Assembly (NCBI GenBank): GCA_023974075.1
Contig: CM043800.1
Location: forward strand, 41,018,187-41,082,186
DNA: 64,000 bases
Source: Chaenocephalus aceratus
Lineage: Eukaryota; Chordata; Actinopteri; Perciformes; Channichthyidae
Direction of reading: 5' to 3'
Positions 16,570 to 29,059 of the stretch are shown here, one piece after another. Positions within the stretch are counted from its first letter, which is position 1. Each line of letters opens with the position of its first letter. The notes under the pieces are model-generated. The model saw nothing but the letters and a program-made list of their open reading frames with translations. It searched no databases and was not told the DNA's origin. Made by a program: the position numbers and the translations under genes.

Positions 16570-17987
16570 CTGTAACTGTAAGGGAATACATTTGTCTATT
16601 TTGTATCCTGATGGGTTTGCATTGCAATATTAGAACGCATTCAACCCAACTTTAGTTCTTCCAAGTTGCGGGTGTTCATTGTTTAGAAGTCCGCTGTGTT
16701 TCATCCAAGCTTCCACTTTGTGCTCCGATAATACTGAAAGTATCTGTTGTATGCTTTACCTGCTCCAGTAACAAAAGTGTAATTCACCGGACAGAGACAA
16801 GAGATAGTGGATGGATCCCGAAAAGAACCAGAAGATAGTCCGTATAGAGCCTTCAGGTTCTGATAATGATCAGGGACAGAGCTAGAAAAAACTCCAAAAC
16901 CTGAATAGAGCTAGAAGATAGCCAGAACAAAGCCAAGAAAGACCAAGTAGAAAGACAGGAAGGAGCCAAAAGAGTTTGTGTTTTTTAATATTCAAACTCT
17001 TCTCTTAACATATTAGGACTTCCTATCTCAACATGTATCCTTTTATGTCAATTAAAAAAACCTTACATTTTTGCTGCCAATTATTGAGATTGTTTCACAG
17101 CTTTATCTTAAATATATAGACTTTTATCTTTACATATAGATTGCATAGGATGAACAGCACGGTCCACTCTGCTGGATTCTGCCCAAATCTGCTCCAAATG
17201 CATGCACACATCTCGCTGTATCCATACTCCTGCAGTTGTATTGTTCTGGATTCATAGTAAAGTGTATTAGATGTAATGCACTGTTATTGTTATGTATTTA
17301 ATATAAAGTGAAATACCCATAATGTCAGAAAAGAAAAGAGACTCACTTTAGGAAAAAGGTTCTGAACCAGTAAGAGTTCTTCATTTGCACATAAACAGGG
17401 TAACATATTTAAAGTTGTGACCAGATGGTGTCGCCCTAATCCGTGTACCTACGGTCCATTTGTTTTCCTTTATTACAGCAGTAAGCGGAAGAGCGTCTGA
17501 GAGGTCTGTTTTTTACCTCACTAAATGGACTAAAGGAGACATGTCATGGCCATTTCCACTGATCATAATTCCATTGTTGAGGTATAGAATATATTTATAT
17601 TGTGCAATTTTCCAAACTCACATTGGTTTCTCACACAGCATCTCTGTAAACTGCGTGTATTCACTGAATTTCACTCTCTGCCTTTAACGGCTCGTTGTAG
17701 TAGCTCAATAGCTCCAGCCCCCACCCTCCCTGTGAGCACAGTGTGCTCTGACTGGTCGGGACATTGTGAATCGAGCTGAGCTCCATGGAGGTGTTGTTTC
17801 CTTGTTTAGCGATACACAGCCAAACTCATCCTGAGCACACACAAACTCACAACCGAAGTAAAAACAATAAGTGTGGCTTGATATTGAGTAAGAAAAAGGT
17901 GATATAACGCTGTGAGAATGCGTCTGCAGAGAGAATTTCGCAGCGATCCCAACTGTCTGTTCTCAGCCTGCAGCCAGGGCAGTAGAG

Positions 17988-17990
<3 letters not shown>
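16570..17990. other. 3' flank of the zinc-finger gene
   Basis: No gene was recognised. This is probably 3'UTR and spacer, AT-rich up to about 17400. Nothing repetitive stands out until the GT tract. Confidence 0.4.
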
Positions 17991-18027
<37 letters not shown>

Positions 18028-18038
18028 TGCTGGTGTGT

Positions 18039-18074
<36 letters not shown>

Positions 18075-18126
18075 TGTGTGTGTGTGGGTGTGTGTGTGTG
18101 TGTGTTGTGTGTGTGTGTGTGTGTGT

Positions 18127-18196
<70 letters not shown>

Positions 18197-18242
18197 GTGT
18201 GTGTGGTGTGTGGTGTGTGTGTGTGTGTGTGGTGTGTGTGTG
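17991..18242. repeat. Interrupted (GT)n microsatellite, ~250 bp
   Basis: A GT tract broken by GGTG, TTGT and CTGG variants. Frames reading poly Val-Cys or His-Thr across it are repeat artefacts. Confidence 0.97.
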
Positions 18243-18315
18243 TGAAGTCCGTGGATTGGTTGATTTGGACCAATCAGCCTGTCATAGCTCTGGGCGTGGC
18301 TACTGGGTGTTCAGA

Positions 18316-20011
18316 CATAGATATATATAACACTAGATGGCTCATGGGAGATTTTCCAGCGTAGCTGACCGGCCGCCATCTTGCTACAGTCAACAGTTAC
18401 TCTGATTCGCGTTATGGTAGTGTTGGTGAGTGATCTGCACAAAATACCAAAAATACTCTTAACTCGCTGAAATCTTGACTGATTTACAAACGGTTGGTTT
18501 ATTATAAACATTATTAGCATGGCTATGATACAGGATGCTTGGACATGTTGAAATGGCAGCTTTTCTTTGTGTATGTGGTTGTATTTATTAGCTAGCTAAT
18601 AACAAGAGGCTGTGAGTGAGACCTAGTATTACAAAGTTCACCCAGCAACTTTACACCAGTGGGAGGGGCAGAACTGCTCTTTCTTTTCAACATAACTTAA
18701 GTTACACATGATTTCTTCCAAGTGGTTTGGCTTGTTAAAAACATCTTGCATTATGATACAGGAATTTGCTGGCTTTGTGTTTACAGAAGTACCTGACTAT
18801 GCCAGACTTTTGTGCAGCCTACGGATGCTCCAATCGCCGCTGTCTGCAAACAAGAACCCGTGGGATCACCACATATGTTTATGTTTGCTCAGTCTAATAA
18901 ACCCATAACATGGTTGTGAAAGAATACCAAAGCTGAGGCTGGACGATGATTGATTGTTGGTGTGCCATGTGTCTTATTGGTTTTGTGTTATACTGTATTT
19001 TATTGTGTGCAGCTGGTCCTTATCTCCAAGACACATTTAAAACAAATAACCTTGAACCTTGAAGCCCCATCTCTCCCCACCTGCTCCTGCTTCCTACATC
19101 CCCTCCACACCACACCAAGTTGTTCTTCTTAATAATAATAATAATACATTTATGTTGGGGGGCCGTCTTTCATTACACCCAAGGACACCTTACAGGGGCA
19201 TAGGGGCAATATAGGGAACAATTTAAACGGTGGATTTTGTGATATATCAGCCGGGGTGAGACAAGACAAACCACAAATGGACTACAGAAGGACACAAAAG
19301 GACACATGGTACAGTTTATATTATTCTTGGTCTTTTTTCAATAACATATTTCAAAGGTTCTGGATTTGTTTACAAATCTAGAAACTAAATACAAAACTAG
19401 GATGATATGAAGATCTCATGTCAAAAATAATTGTGATAAATTAGACAGAACTGGCCTGTCTTTGAGCACATTTTATGTTGGTTTGGTTCTTCTGATAAAG
19501 GTGTGAATATCTAAATAATATACCAACATATGCTATTGTCATTAGTTGTGTCCCTGTTCTTCAAGCTAAGGCATTGCTAAATTAACAACTCTTGGCTTAC
19601 AGAGTGGTAACATGAGACCGATTTGTATATATAAAATATAAATGTATTTTAATTTTATAATTTATTTTAAATATTAACAATATAATAAATGGAAATATAT
19701 ACACCGGCAAATATTTAATATAAATACCTTGTGTGTGTGTGTGTAGCTATTGCTTTATCTGATATGTTATTTTCATATGAAAGTCCATGATTATAAGTAT
19801 GCAGTATCATAACTACATCTTTGATGTTTATAAAAAACCAAACCGTTTGAAAATTGGTTGAAAATTGAGCAAGCTATGGTTATTTAAATAGTAAACCATA
19901 ATGTTATGAATGAGAGCACTGCCTGTAGCAAGATGGCGGCCAAGTGGCAACGTCGGTCTCCATTGGCCAGCAGCGCGGGTGAGTCATCTAGTGTTTATAT
20001 ATATATCTATG
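18316..20011 (+). mobile_element. P-like (THAP) DNA transposon, internally deleted
   Basis: The ends are inverted: the left begins CATAGATATATATAACACTA and the right ends with the inverse form TAGTGTTTATATATATATCTATG. Further inside, both arms carry GCCGCCATCTTGCTACAG or its inverse (CTGTAGCAAGATGGCGGC near 19921-19939). The flanks share GTTCAGAC (18309-18316 and 20012-20019), so a 7-8 bp target-site duplication, which suits P-type transposases. A THAP-domain remnant lies at 18799. The rest of the transposase is missing or decayed. Confidence 0.75.
18799..18875 (+). pseudogene. THAP zinc-finger remnant of a P-element transposase
   Basis: The frame starting at ATG 18799 reads MPDFCAAYGCSNRRCL then TRTRGITTY, which matches the first half of a THAP domain (C-x4-C pair and the GIT motif before the FHxFP segment). 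The match ends abruptly and no downstream catalytic domain was found. In intact P elements this zinc module binds the transposon ends. Confidence 0.7.
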
Positions 20012-20029
20012 GTTCAGACGTCGGAATGT

Positions 20030-20885
20030 CCAGGAAGAACATGAGAAATCTCCAACGAGGCGTTTTGGGGAGGTTTTGTGTTAGAGTTTTGGACTTTGAG
20101 GGTTTTTGACTCTGCAGACCGTTTTCAAGCATAAAAACCTTCATAACACACAAGGGGACGGGTAAGAACCGGAAAAGCATGACATGTCTACTTTAAAAAC
20201 AAAAGCCCTCCTTTGTTTGAAACGGTGATATTATAAACAAGGGGAAACAAGGTGAATGTAGCGATCACAACGAAAACGGCCAAGACACATATTGAGCCCA
20301 GAAAATGAATGTTATCGAGAAAATACCCTTAGACTCCAGAGGGTTAAGGGCTGTAAATATAATAGGCCTATGTTATGGTTATTTTTATTTTGAAATTCAG
20401 TTCCTGACGGACGCCAAAAAAGCCCGAGATTATGGAATTAAACCAATAAATAAAAGCAAGGATAATTGTGTGTTATTGGTGAGTAAATAACAGTGTTATT
20501 TTGAAAAGAATAACAAATTAGAAGGAAAAAAGATTTTAAAAATACGAGGCTCTGAGCCCCATGTATTTTCCTCACAGACGGCAACACTAAAGGTCTAAAA
20601 TAAAGACCTAAATGAATATTTGGGATGTTCTTGCCTTTAGATTCTCCCAATAAGTCCAAGTACAGAGGGTGACTTTGCTGTGAAAAAACGCATTTCCACC
20701 AAAAAAACTGGAGTTGAGACCAGGAGGCGGAGTCACAGTTTTATGTTTCTCTGCGCTCTCTCCAATAAAATACCCAATATTAACGGTGCACAAGGACAAT
20801 TTAAAGTAAAACCTAATAGGTGTCACACATAATAACTTAAAAGTAAATGTAACAACTACTACAGTGCAACAAAACAGGAAGATTA
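20030..20885. other. Spacer before the L2-type LINE
   Basis: No gene or clear repeat boundary was recognised. The stretch near 20700-20885 may already be diverged 5' LINE sequence. Confidence 0.35.
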
Positions 20886-20889
20886 AATG

Positions 20890-23504
20890 TGGACTCTGAA
20901 ACATAAGATCTTTAGCATCTAAAGCAATATTGGTAAATGATTTAATATCAGATTATAATATTGATATTTGTTGTCTCACTGAAACTTGGTTGAGACATGA
21001 AGAATATGTCAGCATAAATGAGGCCACTCCACCCAGCCATATCAATACTCATATTGCCCGAGGCACGGGCCGAGGAGGTGGAGTTGCAGCAATCTTTGAC
21101 TAAAATGTACTTATCAATACTAAATCAAAATTAAATTATACCTCCTTTGAAAGCCTTCTTTCTTTCTATCTTATTTGTTACAGTGTATTGTGCACCAGGT
21201 CCTTATTCAGAATTCTTATCAGAATTCTCTGAGTTTTTATCAACTTTGGTTCTTAAAACAGATAAAGTAATTATCGTAGGTGACTTTAATATTCATGTTG
21301 ACGACGATAAAAATAGCCTTACTGTTGCATTTAACTCTATATTAGATTCTGTTGGTTTCTGTCAGAGTGTAAATAAACCAACCCACTGCTATAATCACAC
21401 TCTCGACCTTGTTCTGATTTATGGTATTGAAATTGAGCAACTATTAGTCGAACCGCATAATCCTGCTTTATCCGACCATTTTTTTAAGTACAGTTACTAG
21501 ACTACAAAGCATTAGTCAAAAGCTCCTGCAGCAGAAACCTATCTGTTAGTGCTATAGCCACATTTAAGGAAGAGATTCCATCAATACTTAACTCGATAGC
21601 ATGTATGCATGTAAGGAAGGAAACTTATACAAAATGTACACCACCCCAAATTGATCATGTTGTTGATAGTGATACAGATGCGCTGCGAATAAAATTGGAC
21701 TCTGTTGCTCCTACGTATGAAAAAGAAGAAAATAAAACAAACTAGCTCCATGGCATAATGCCGAAACCCGCAAAATAAAGCAAAAGTCGAGACAACTTGA
21801 AAGGATATGGCGTTCCACTAAACTTGAAGAATCTCGTTTAATTTGGCATATTACTCATTACATTACATTGCATTTAGCTGACGCTTTTATCCAAAGCGAC
21901 TTACAATAAGTACAATTGACCAGGAAGACACAACCTTGAAGAAAACAGAATCATATAAGAACATCAGGTTTCATAGAGCCAAGCATTTCAAGTGCTACTC
22001 AACTGGCTTTAGATAACTCAGTCCTTTATTAGTATATAAGTGCTCTGTTAGCAGTTCTTTGTTAGTAATTCTATCGCTCGAAGTGGAGTCGAAAGAGATG
22101 AGTTTTCAGTCTGCGCCGGAAGATGTGCAAGCTTTATGCTGTCCTGATTTCAATGGGGAGCTCATTCCACCATTTTAGAGCCAGGATAACAAACCCACGT
22201 GTTTTTGCTGATGGGAACTTGGGTCCCCCTCGCAGCGAGGGTGCAGCGAGTCGTTTGGCTGATGTAGAGCGTAGTGCACGTGCTGGGGTGCACAGTTTAA
22301 CCATGTCCTGGATGTAAGAAGGGCCAGATCCATCAAGAGGGTGGATAAGATTGAAAATATTTTTTTGGGATTGGAATAGGAAATTGGACCTTATCTTGAA
22401 AGAAAGTGCTTTTTGCCTGAGAGATCGAAGCAGAGAAAGAGGAGAGGAGAGCCTGATAGGTTAGGAGGTCGTCATGGTGTTTGGATTTCCACCGTTTCCG
22501 CTCTGCTGCCCTAAGGATGGTTCTATTAGCACGCAGTGCTAACTCTCAATGAATATAAGAAAGCACTGCGTAAAGCGAGAGCAGCCTACTACTCTTCATT
22601 AATAGATGAGAATACGAATAATGCAAGTTTTCTTTTCAGCACTGTAGCCAGGCTGACAGAGAGCCACAGCTCCATTGAGCCTTCTATTCCCATAGCACTC
22701 AGTAGCAATGATTTGATGTGCTTTTTTAATGATAAAATTGTTACTCTTGGAAACAAAATCAATGACCTCTTGCCTTTGACCAGTATAGTGTTATCAACAG
22801 CTTCTAATATTACACTAGATATTAAACTAGAATGCTTTTCAGCCATAAACCTTGAACAATTAAATTCAATGATTCTTTCTTCTAAACCATCAACGTGTAT
22901 GTTAGACCCAATTCCAACTAAGCTGTTGAAGGAAGTTCCCATTAATTAGCACTTCTTTATTAAATATTATGAATATGTCTTTATTATCAGGCTATGTTCC
23001 ACAATCATTCAAAGTAGCAGTGATAAAACCGCTTCTTAAAAAGCACAACCTCGATCCAGAGGTTTTAGCCAACTATAGACCTATTTCTAATCTTCCGTTC
23101 CTCTCAAAAATTCTTGAGAAAGCGGTCGCAAAACAGTTGTGTGATTACTTAAAAAACAATGATTTATTTGAAGATTTTCAGTCTGGCTTTAGAACACATC
23201 ATAGCACAGAGACAGCTCTGGTTAAAGTCACAAATGACATTCTAATAGCCTCAGACAAGGGACTTGTCTCTATTCTTGTTTTGCTCGATCTCAGTGCTGC
23301 ATTTGATACTATCGACCATGATATCCTATTGCAAAGACTAGAGCACTTAGTTGGCATACAGGGAACTGCTTTAGGCTGGTTTAGGTCCTATCTATCTGAA
23401 CGCTCTCAGTTTGTACGTGTCAACAATGAATCTTCCATGCAAACCAAAGTTAGCCATGGAGTGCCACAGGGCTCAGCGCTCGGACCTATTTTGTTCACAC
23501 TATA
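20890..23504 (+). mobile_element. L2-type LINE (endonuclease + reverse transcriptase), degenerate
   Basis: Endonuclease pieces occur at 20930-21105 (CCLTETWL, GRGGGVAAIFD) and 21190-21490 (GDFNIHVDDD, SDHF). A linker resumes at 22545 (EYKKALRKARAAYY). Reverse-transcriptase motifs run from 22969 to 23502 ([48 protein letters not shown]). The catalytic YADD block would come next but is absent, because the Tc1 element starts there. Stops and frame changes make it non-functional. A separate repeat (21857-22535) splits the linker. Confidence 0.85.
21857..22535. mobile_element. Repeat inserted in the LINE (ACATTACATTTAGCTGACGC type)
   Basis: This interrupts the LINE between the ...IWHIT and EYKKALRKA coding segments. 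It starts with TTACATTACATTGCATTTAG followed by CTGACGCTTTTATCC and AAAGCGACTTACAA, a motif I know as widespread in teleost genomes. It carries a GGCCAGATCC segment and ends near 22535. No coding capacity was recognised, and the class is uncertain. Confidence 0.6.
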
Positions 23505-25071
23505 CAGTGGGGCAAAAAAGTATTTAGTCAGCCACCAATTGTGCAAGTTCTCCCACCTAAAAAGATGAGGCCTGTAATTTTCATCCTAGGTACACTTCAA
23601 CTATGAGAGACAGAATGGGGGGAAAGAATCCAGGAAATCACATTGTAGGATTTTTAATGAATTAATTGGTAAATTCCTCGGTAAAATAAGTATTTGGTCA
23701 CCTACAAACAAGACTTCTGGCTCTCACAGACCTGTAACTTCTTCTTTAAGAGCCTCCTCTGTCCTCCACTCGTTAACTGGATTAATGGCACCTGTTTGAA
23801 CTCGTTATCAGTATAAAAGACACCTGTCCACAACCTCAAACAGTCACACTCCACTATGGCCAAGACCAAAGAGTTGTCAAAGGACACCAGAAACAAAATG
23901 GTAGACCTGCACCAGGCTGGGAAGACTGCATCTGCAATAGGTAAGCAGCTTGGTGTGAAGAAATCAACGGTGGGAGCAATTATTAGAAAATGGAAGACAT
24001 ACAAGACCACTGATAATCTCCCTCGATCTGGGGCTCCACGCAAGATCTCACCCCGTGGGGTCAAAATGATCACAAGAACGGTGAGCAAAAATCCCAGAAC
24101 CACACGGGGGGACCGAGTCAATGACCTGCAGAGAGCTGGGACCAAAGTAACAAAGGCTACCATCAGTAACACACTACGCCGCCAGGGACTCAAATCCTGC
24201 AGTGCCAGACGTGCCCCCTGCTTAAGCCAGTACATGTCCAGGCCCGTCTGAAGTTTGCTAGAGAGCATTTAGATGATCCAGAAGAGGATTGGGAGAATGT
24301 CATATGGTCAGATGAAACCAAAATAGAACTTTTTGGTAAAAACTCAACTAGACGTGTTTGGAGGAGAAAGAATGCTGAGTTGCATCCAAAGAGCACCATA
24401 CCTACTGTGAAACATGGGGGTGGAAACATCATGCTTTGGGGCTGTTTTTCTGCAAAGGGACCAGGACGACTGATCCGTGTAAAGGAAAGAATGAATGGGG
24501 CCATGTATCGTGAGGTTTTGAGTGACAACCTCCTTCCATCAGCAAGGGCATTGAAGATGAAACGTGGCTGGGTCTTTCAGCATGACAATGATCCCAAACA
24601 CACTGCCCGTAAGAAGCATTTCAAGGTCCTGGAGTGGCCTAGCCAGTCTCCAGATCTCAACCCCATAGAAAATCTTTGGAGGGAGTTGAAAGTCCGTGTT
24701 GCCCAGCGACAGCCCCAAAACATCACTGCTCGAGAGGAGATCTGCATGGAGGAATGGGCCAAAATACCAGCAACAGTGTGTGAAAACCTTGTGAAGACTT
24801 ACAGAAAATGTTTGACCTCTGTCATTGCCAACAAAGGGTATATAATAAAGTATTGAGATGAACTTTTGTTATTGACCAAATACTTATTTTCCACCATAAT
24901 TTGCAAATAAATTCTTTAAAAATCAAACGATGTGATTTTATAGATTTTTTCGCCCTCATTCCGTCTCTCATAGTTGAGGTATACCTAGGATGAAAATTAC
25001 AGGCCTCTCATCTTTTTAAGTGGGAGAACTTGCACAATTGGTGGCTGACTAAATACTTTTTTGCCCCACTG
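23505..25071 (+). mobile_element. Tc1-like transposon, nearly complete
   Basis: It is bounded by TA on both sides (23503-23504 and 25072-25073), with long inverted ends: CAGTGGGGCAAAAAAGTATT at the left and its inverse at 25052-25071, the match continuing through GTCAGCCACCAATTGTGCAA and on for well over 60 bp. Total length is 1567 bp, normal for Tc1. It holds one transposase gene with a single frame break. The left flank is L2 LINE sequence while the right flank is not. Confidence 0.95.
23856..24856 (+). pseudogene. Tc1 transposase with one frameshift
   Basis: The first segment, 23856 to about 24215, holds the paired helix-turn-helix DNA-binding region ([36 protein letters not shown]) and the GRPR-like linker. 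The second frame, to 24856, holds the DDE catalytic core: Asp in [12 protein letters not shown], Asp in [10 protein letters not shown] and Glu in NPIENLW. The glycine-rich [11 protein letters not shown] block is also present. The two halves are out of register around a C run near 24211-24216 (RAPC...). Everything else looks intact, which suggests a young copy. Confidence 0.9.
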
Positions 25072-25120
25072 TATCTGAGAAGAGATCAGGACGAAGAGGA
25101 AGAGGAAAAGACAGTAGACT

Positions 25121-25250
25121 GAAGAGACCAGGAGGCTCAGAGCAGGAGGGAGAGGAGGAGATGAAGAGACCAGGAGGCTCAGAGCAGGAGGGAGAGGAGG
25201 AGATGAAGAGACCAGGAGGCTCAGAGCAGGAGGAAGAGGAGGAGATGAAG
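25121..25250. repeat. 42-bp tandem repeat, ~3 copies
   Basis: The period is exactly 42 bp (GAAGAGACC recurs at 25121, 25163 and 25205). Because the unit is a multiple of three, one forward frame stays open and would read the 14-residue unit KRPGGSEQEGEEEM. It could be part of an acidic low-complexity exon, but I found no splice sites or flanking domain to support a gene. Confidence 0.8.
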
Positions 25251-25259
25251 ACATTAGTG

Positions 25260-27685
25260 AAGAAGAAGAAGAGATGTATGTGAGGAAGATGAAGTGTCAG
25301 GAAGAGGGCCAGAGGCAGGGATCAGGAGGCAGAGGAGACTCCAGCTGGACCACATGGTATGTTCTGATTCTCCTTACATGTTCCATCACAGAAGCTCAGT
25401 CTCGCAGCTCTTAGTGTGGACACATGTATTGTACGTCATGCGATAGTCTCTCGGAGCATCACTAACTTACATGATGCCGAATTTAACAAACAAACTTAAA
25501 TAATTGGTTCAAACAGCATAATAATAATAAGGACGATCGTCCGTTCTGTGATTCTCCAGAACACACATGGCCAGTCCGCCCTGGGTTGCATGTTATTTCG
25601 ATGAGAGATGAGCAGATCACCACTGGGCTTTCAACTAAAGACACAGCCACGCAAAAACTGCGGCATTTGTACAGCTGCTTTCCTCTGTGGTGAAACGATC
25701 AGCACTGCACCACGGAGGCAAGCAGCAGAAACTCACCTGGAGTTAAAGAGAGCGGGGATGCGCTGCGTGCATGGCTTCCTTCTGCAGGGAACGGGGAGAC
25801 GCGCTCTGGCGGCGGTCTCGTTCAGGATTCGAAAACAAAATGTTTATATTTTGCACACTTATTCCTAGTGTGCCACTGGTTGCCGACCCCTGCTGTAGAT
25901 ACATACTGCTCTTAAGTAACCTCCACTAGTGTTCTCTTACTAATTGAGAGCACTTTATTGCAACAATGTGATGCAATAAAGTGGTCCCAAAGTCAATGAG
26001 TGTGTCAAGTTATTTGGGTAAGTGTTGATTGTAATTAAACCTCTTCAGTCTCAGAAACATGATTGAGAAAGCGTATAATGAAGCTCTAATGCTTTACTTC
26101 TTGTAAATGGCCTGCAGAGGCTAAAATCCCAAAGCTCTCTCCACACTTCCTCTTCTGCAAGGAGCACCTCCAATGGACTCCTTTGTTGACGCTGTGACAT
26201 TATGAGATCACTAAATAACACTCACTTCTATTGGCTACCTTCCAATATATAGTATGTGATATTTCCCACATCTCTTAGCGGTTAAACAATCACAACAGAA
26301 CCGGCCAGCTAACCAATCAGAGCAGACTGGGCTCTGGTTTCAGACAGAGGGTGAAAAGAGGTGCTGCAGCACAGGCAGTGAGGACAATAAAGAGCTTTTC
26401 GAACATCATAAATCAGGTAAACATTTCAAAGTAGGAGCACAGATGGCATTATAAGGACCCTTTTGAACCTATTTTTAAATAACCAATGACAATATCCCTG
26501 TTGGGTGCCTTAAGGATCTTTCAGATCAAAGGTGACACTGCTGTGCTCTGAAATACTTTCCCAATGGCTAGTGCCACGCAGCGACTCTTTTTGCTCAGCA
26601 AAGCGCTGTGACTAATACCCAAGAGGCCATTACGAACAAGTCTCCCAAACAAAACATTGATGACGAAATGCACTTATGTGTTCCATTCCTGAACTGTACA
26701 ACACAAGGTTTGCCCTGAGACATCGAGGAAAGCCCTGAAACACATTTCTGACTGAGTAGGCATACAGGGTTAGGTACTCAATCAGGTGTGTTTTAACAGA
26801 TGGCTTGTTGCTGGCAACAACAAAAGGACATTGATCGCTAGAAGTAAACTGCCTATTTCTTCTCTTCCCCAACTTCTCCGTATACCTATTCAGATGAGCG
26901 CTGAACTAACTGAAAAGCTAGCACAAGTCACGTTGTGTCTGAAAGAGGCTTTATAGATGGTAAGCTGCTGTTCCATTTACTTCTATGTAGGCTACAGAAA
27001 AGGTGACATACTGTACATTAACAACACATTTGGAAACTTTAAAAAAAGTAAGGAATAAGTCAGATCACAATAATAGTATTGAAAACACTATTAACCTGTT
27101 GGTCAAGCTTTGAAGTTTTTTTGTCATGAAACTGTGTCTCAGGGCTTTGTAGGAGTCCGGAGGAGCTGATCATTTATTCCGGCAAATTACTCAGACCTAC
27201 TAATTGACCTGACAGAAGTTATTGAGTCTTTGTAAGTTTACTGCTTGGCTCGGATCCACCAACGTCAGCAAGATCTCACCTCTATCCACTCCTGAAGAAC
27301 CAGGTTCAATTAACTGCCGTTTCAATTCAGACGACCCGCTAAATCTGTTTCAGCGATCCCGAAGGATTTTGATATCAGTAAATGAGGTGTGGCCCTACCT
27401 AAGTGTGAGTGTGGCAGGGTGCAGTCTTACCTTTGAAGCAGGACAGGAGAGCGCAGATGTCTTTTAAGTTGTCCCAGTCTAAAAGGTGGGATCAGTTTAT
27501 TTGAAGAAAAATGGTCCAAAATCATACAGGGTTTTTACCTTCTCTCTTTACAACATGACAATCTTACAAAACATGCTGTGGTCATGTTCTAATATGAAAC
27601 TTTAATTCACAGTTTTACATTTATTACCCTAAATTGTAACTTCAACTGCCCAATTCAGCTGTGACATTTAAAATTGTCCGACAGT
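25260..27685. other. No gene recognised; hAT-like end near 25892
   Basis: GGTTGCCGACCCCTG ending near 25892 resembles a hAT terminus. The remaining sequence shows no exon I can defend and no tandem structure. Confidence 0.4.
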
Positions 27686-27689
27686 ATTG

Positions 27690-28108
27690 TGAAGCCGACA
27701 ATTGAGCGGCCCGACCAAGCAAGGAGGCAGAACGTCCACAAATATAACCCGGTGTGGGCATTTATTATTCGAGCACAGGACACAGCCTCAATCCCGCTGT
27801 TCCCGTGAGCACAGTCACCAGCCACAAGGATCTCACACACCCCCCACAACACAGGAAACGGAGCCTAAATACCCACACTAATTACCCCAACAAGACACAG
27901 GTGAGGGGGGAGGAGACAACACAGGGCACCAGGTGCACACAATCAGCCGTAACAGACATGGGGGAAGGGGAACACCTTTCAGAATAAAACCAGCAAACAG
28001 AGACAGACAAACTAAAACACAGACAGCACCAACTACATACACTTCGCCACCAACGAAGCTACACAATCCGTAACGGAGGCTATGGCCCCAGAGATCACCT
28101 CCGTTACA
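27690..28108 (-). mobile_element. Probable solo LTR (minus orientation)
   Basis: Read on the minus strand, the block starts TGTAACGGAGGTGATCTC and ends GTCGGCTTCACA, with an AATAAAT polyadenylation-like motif about 60 bp before the end, as in gypsy-type LTRs. No internal retroelement sequence adjoins it. Direct target repeats were not identifiable (TATTG against TGATT), so boundaries are tentative. Confidence 0.5.
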
Positions 28109-28329
28109 TGATTTAGAAGCATCTCCTCATAAAAGACCAGTGATAATAAAAAGCACATTCAACCTTTCATTCACCAAATCAATTCACATCAATTCCATAC
28201 CTATATTCCGACAGGTGGCGGGACTAACATTCACAAACACTCCAATTCCGTTGACCGTTTTCGTCCTCGTGTGGCAAGAGCATTAGTTGCCAACTTCTTT
28301 GCATGTTTATTTCACTCGTTTCTACTCAG

Positions 28330-29057
28330 GAGATCGAGGAAGATGCTCCCACAACACAACCGTCCAGACCTCTCACCACACGTGATATCTCATGTTGTGT
28401 GTCGTCACTGTCTTTAACTCCCGTCTTGACACCTTCTGCTGCCTCAAGAAAACTATTCTCCAATTTGGTATGAATAAAGTACATCTTTGCATCTACTTGT
28501 AGGTCCAGTGCGACCGGGTTGAGTGCCAACATTTGCTCCTGAAGGTTGATTTACTCAAACTGCTGCAAGACAAGCTCTTCTGGGCGAGAAAGGCCAAAGA
28601 AATCGCAAAGTCGAAGGTCAGCCGGGTGAAGACTTTCCTTCTTTTCATGGGGCGTGGTCTCACCCGGCTGTCCGACTGGCTTTTTTTAAACAACACTGCC
28701 AGGGTCCGAGGGTGAATTACAGCTTTTACTGTCGACTTTGTCAGCATTATCGTGTGCGTGTTCTCCACATTGACACATCAAATGCACTGATGTATTTCTT
28801 TGTGTTGCCTTTACTCTTCAAACAGATGGTCCCGGAGCGTGATCAAGGGGGTTATGGCGGTCACGACTGCTTCCTTTTACCTGAAGAATGTGGCTCACTT
28901 TGTCCACTATTTAATTGAAGTACCACCACGGACATGCAGGCTCACGCAGGCTCACGCAGGCTCACGCAGGCCCACTGGAGGAGGCTCCTCCGTGAGGTCA
29001 AGCTTGCCCTGAAGAGCAGGGACCTGCACAGACATTTGGAGGGGCGATTGCTCTAAA
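28330..29057 (+). pseudogene. Exon-like cluster of an unrecognised, probably membrane-associated protein
   Basis: Segment 1 (28330-28467) has a good acceptor (TTTCTACTCAG) and donor (GTATGA). Segment 2 (28503-28711) encodes LLKLLQDKLFWARKAKEIAK then RVKTFLLFMGRGLTRLSDW. Segment 3 starts at 28827 after TTCAAACAG with GWSRSVIKGVMAVTTASFYL, then KNVAHFVHYLIE. The phase fits across the 28712-28826 intron. Hydrophobic and basic stretches suggest membrane-proximal helices. A 10-bp unit, CTCACGCAGG, is present three times in a row at about 28940-28969; with one unit the frame would continue into HWRRLLREVKLALKSRDLHR. The 35-nt gap between segments 1 and 2 is too short for a normal vertebrate intron. 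I do not recognise the family. Confidence 0.45.
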
Positions 29058-29059
29058 CT

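Noticed and set aside
17806..18364. Poly His-Thr and Val-Cys proteins
   Set aside because: Translation of a (GT)n tract.
25121..25368. Acidic exon of an immune-type gene
   Set aside because: Only a 42-bp tandem repeat with an open frame was seen; no splice sites or flanking domain support a gene.
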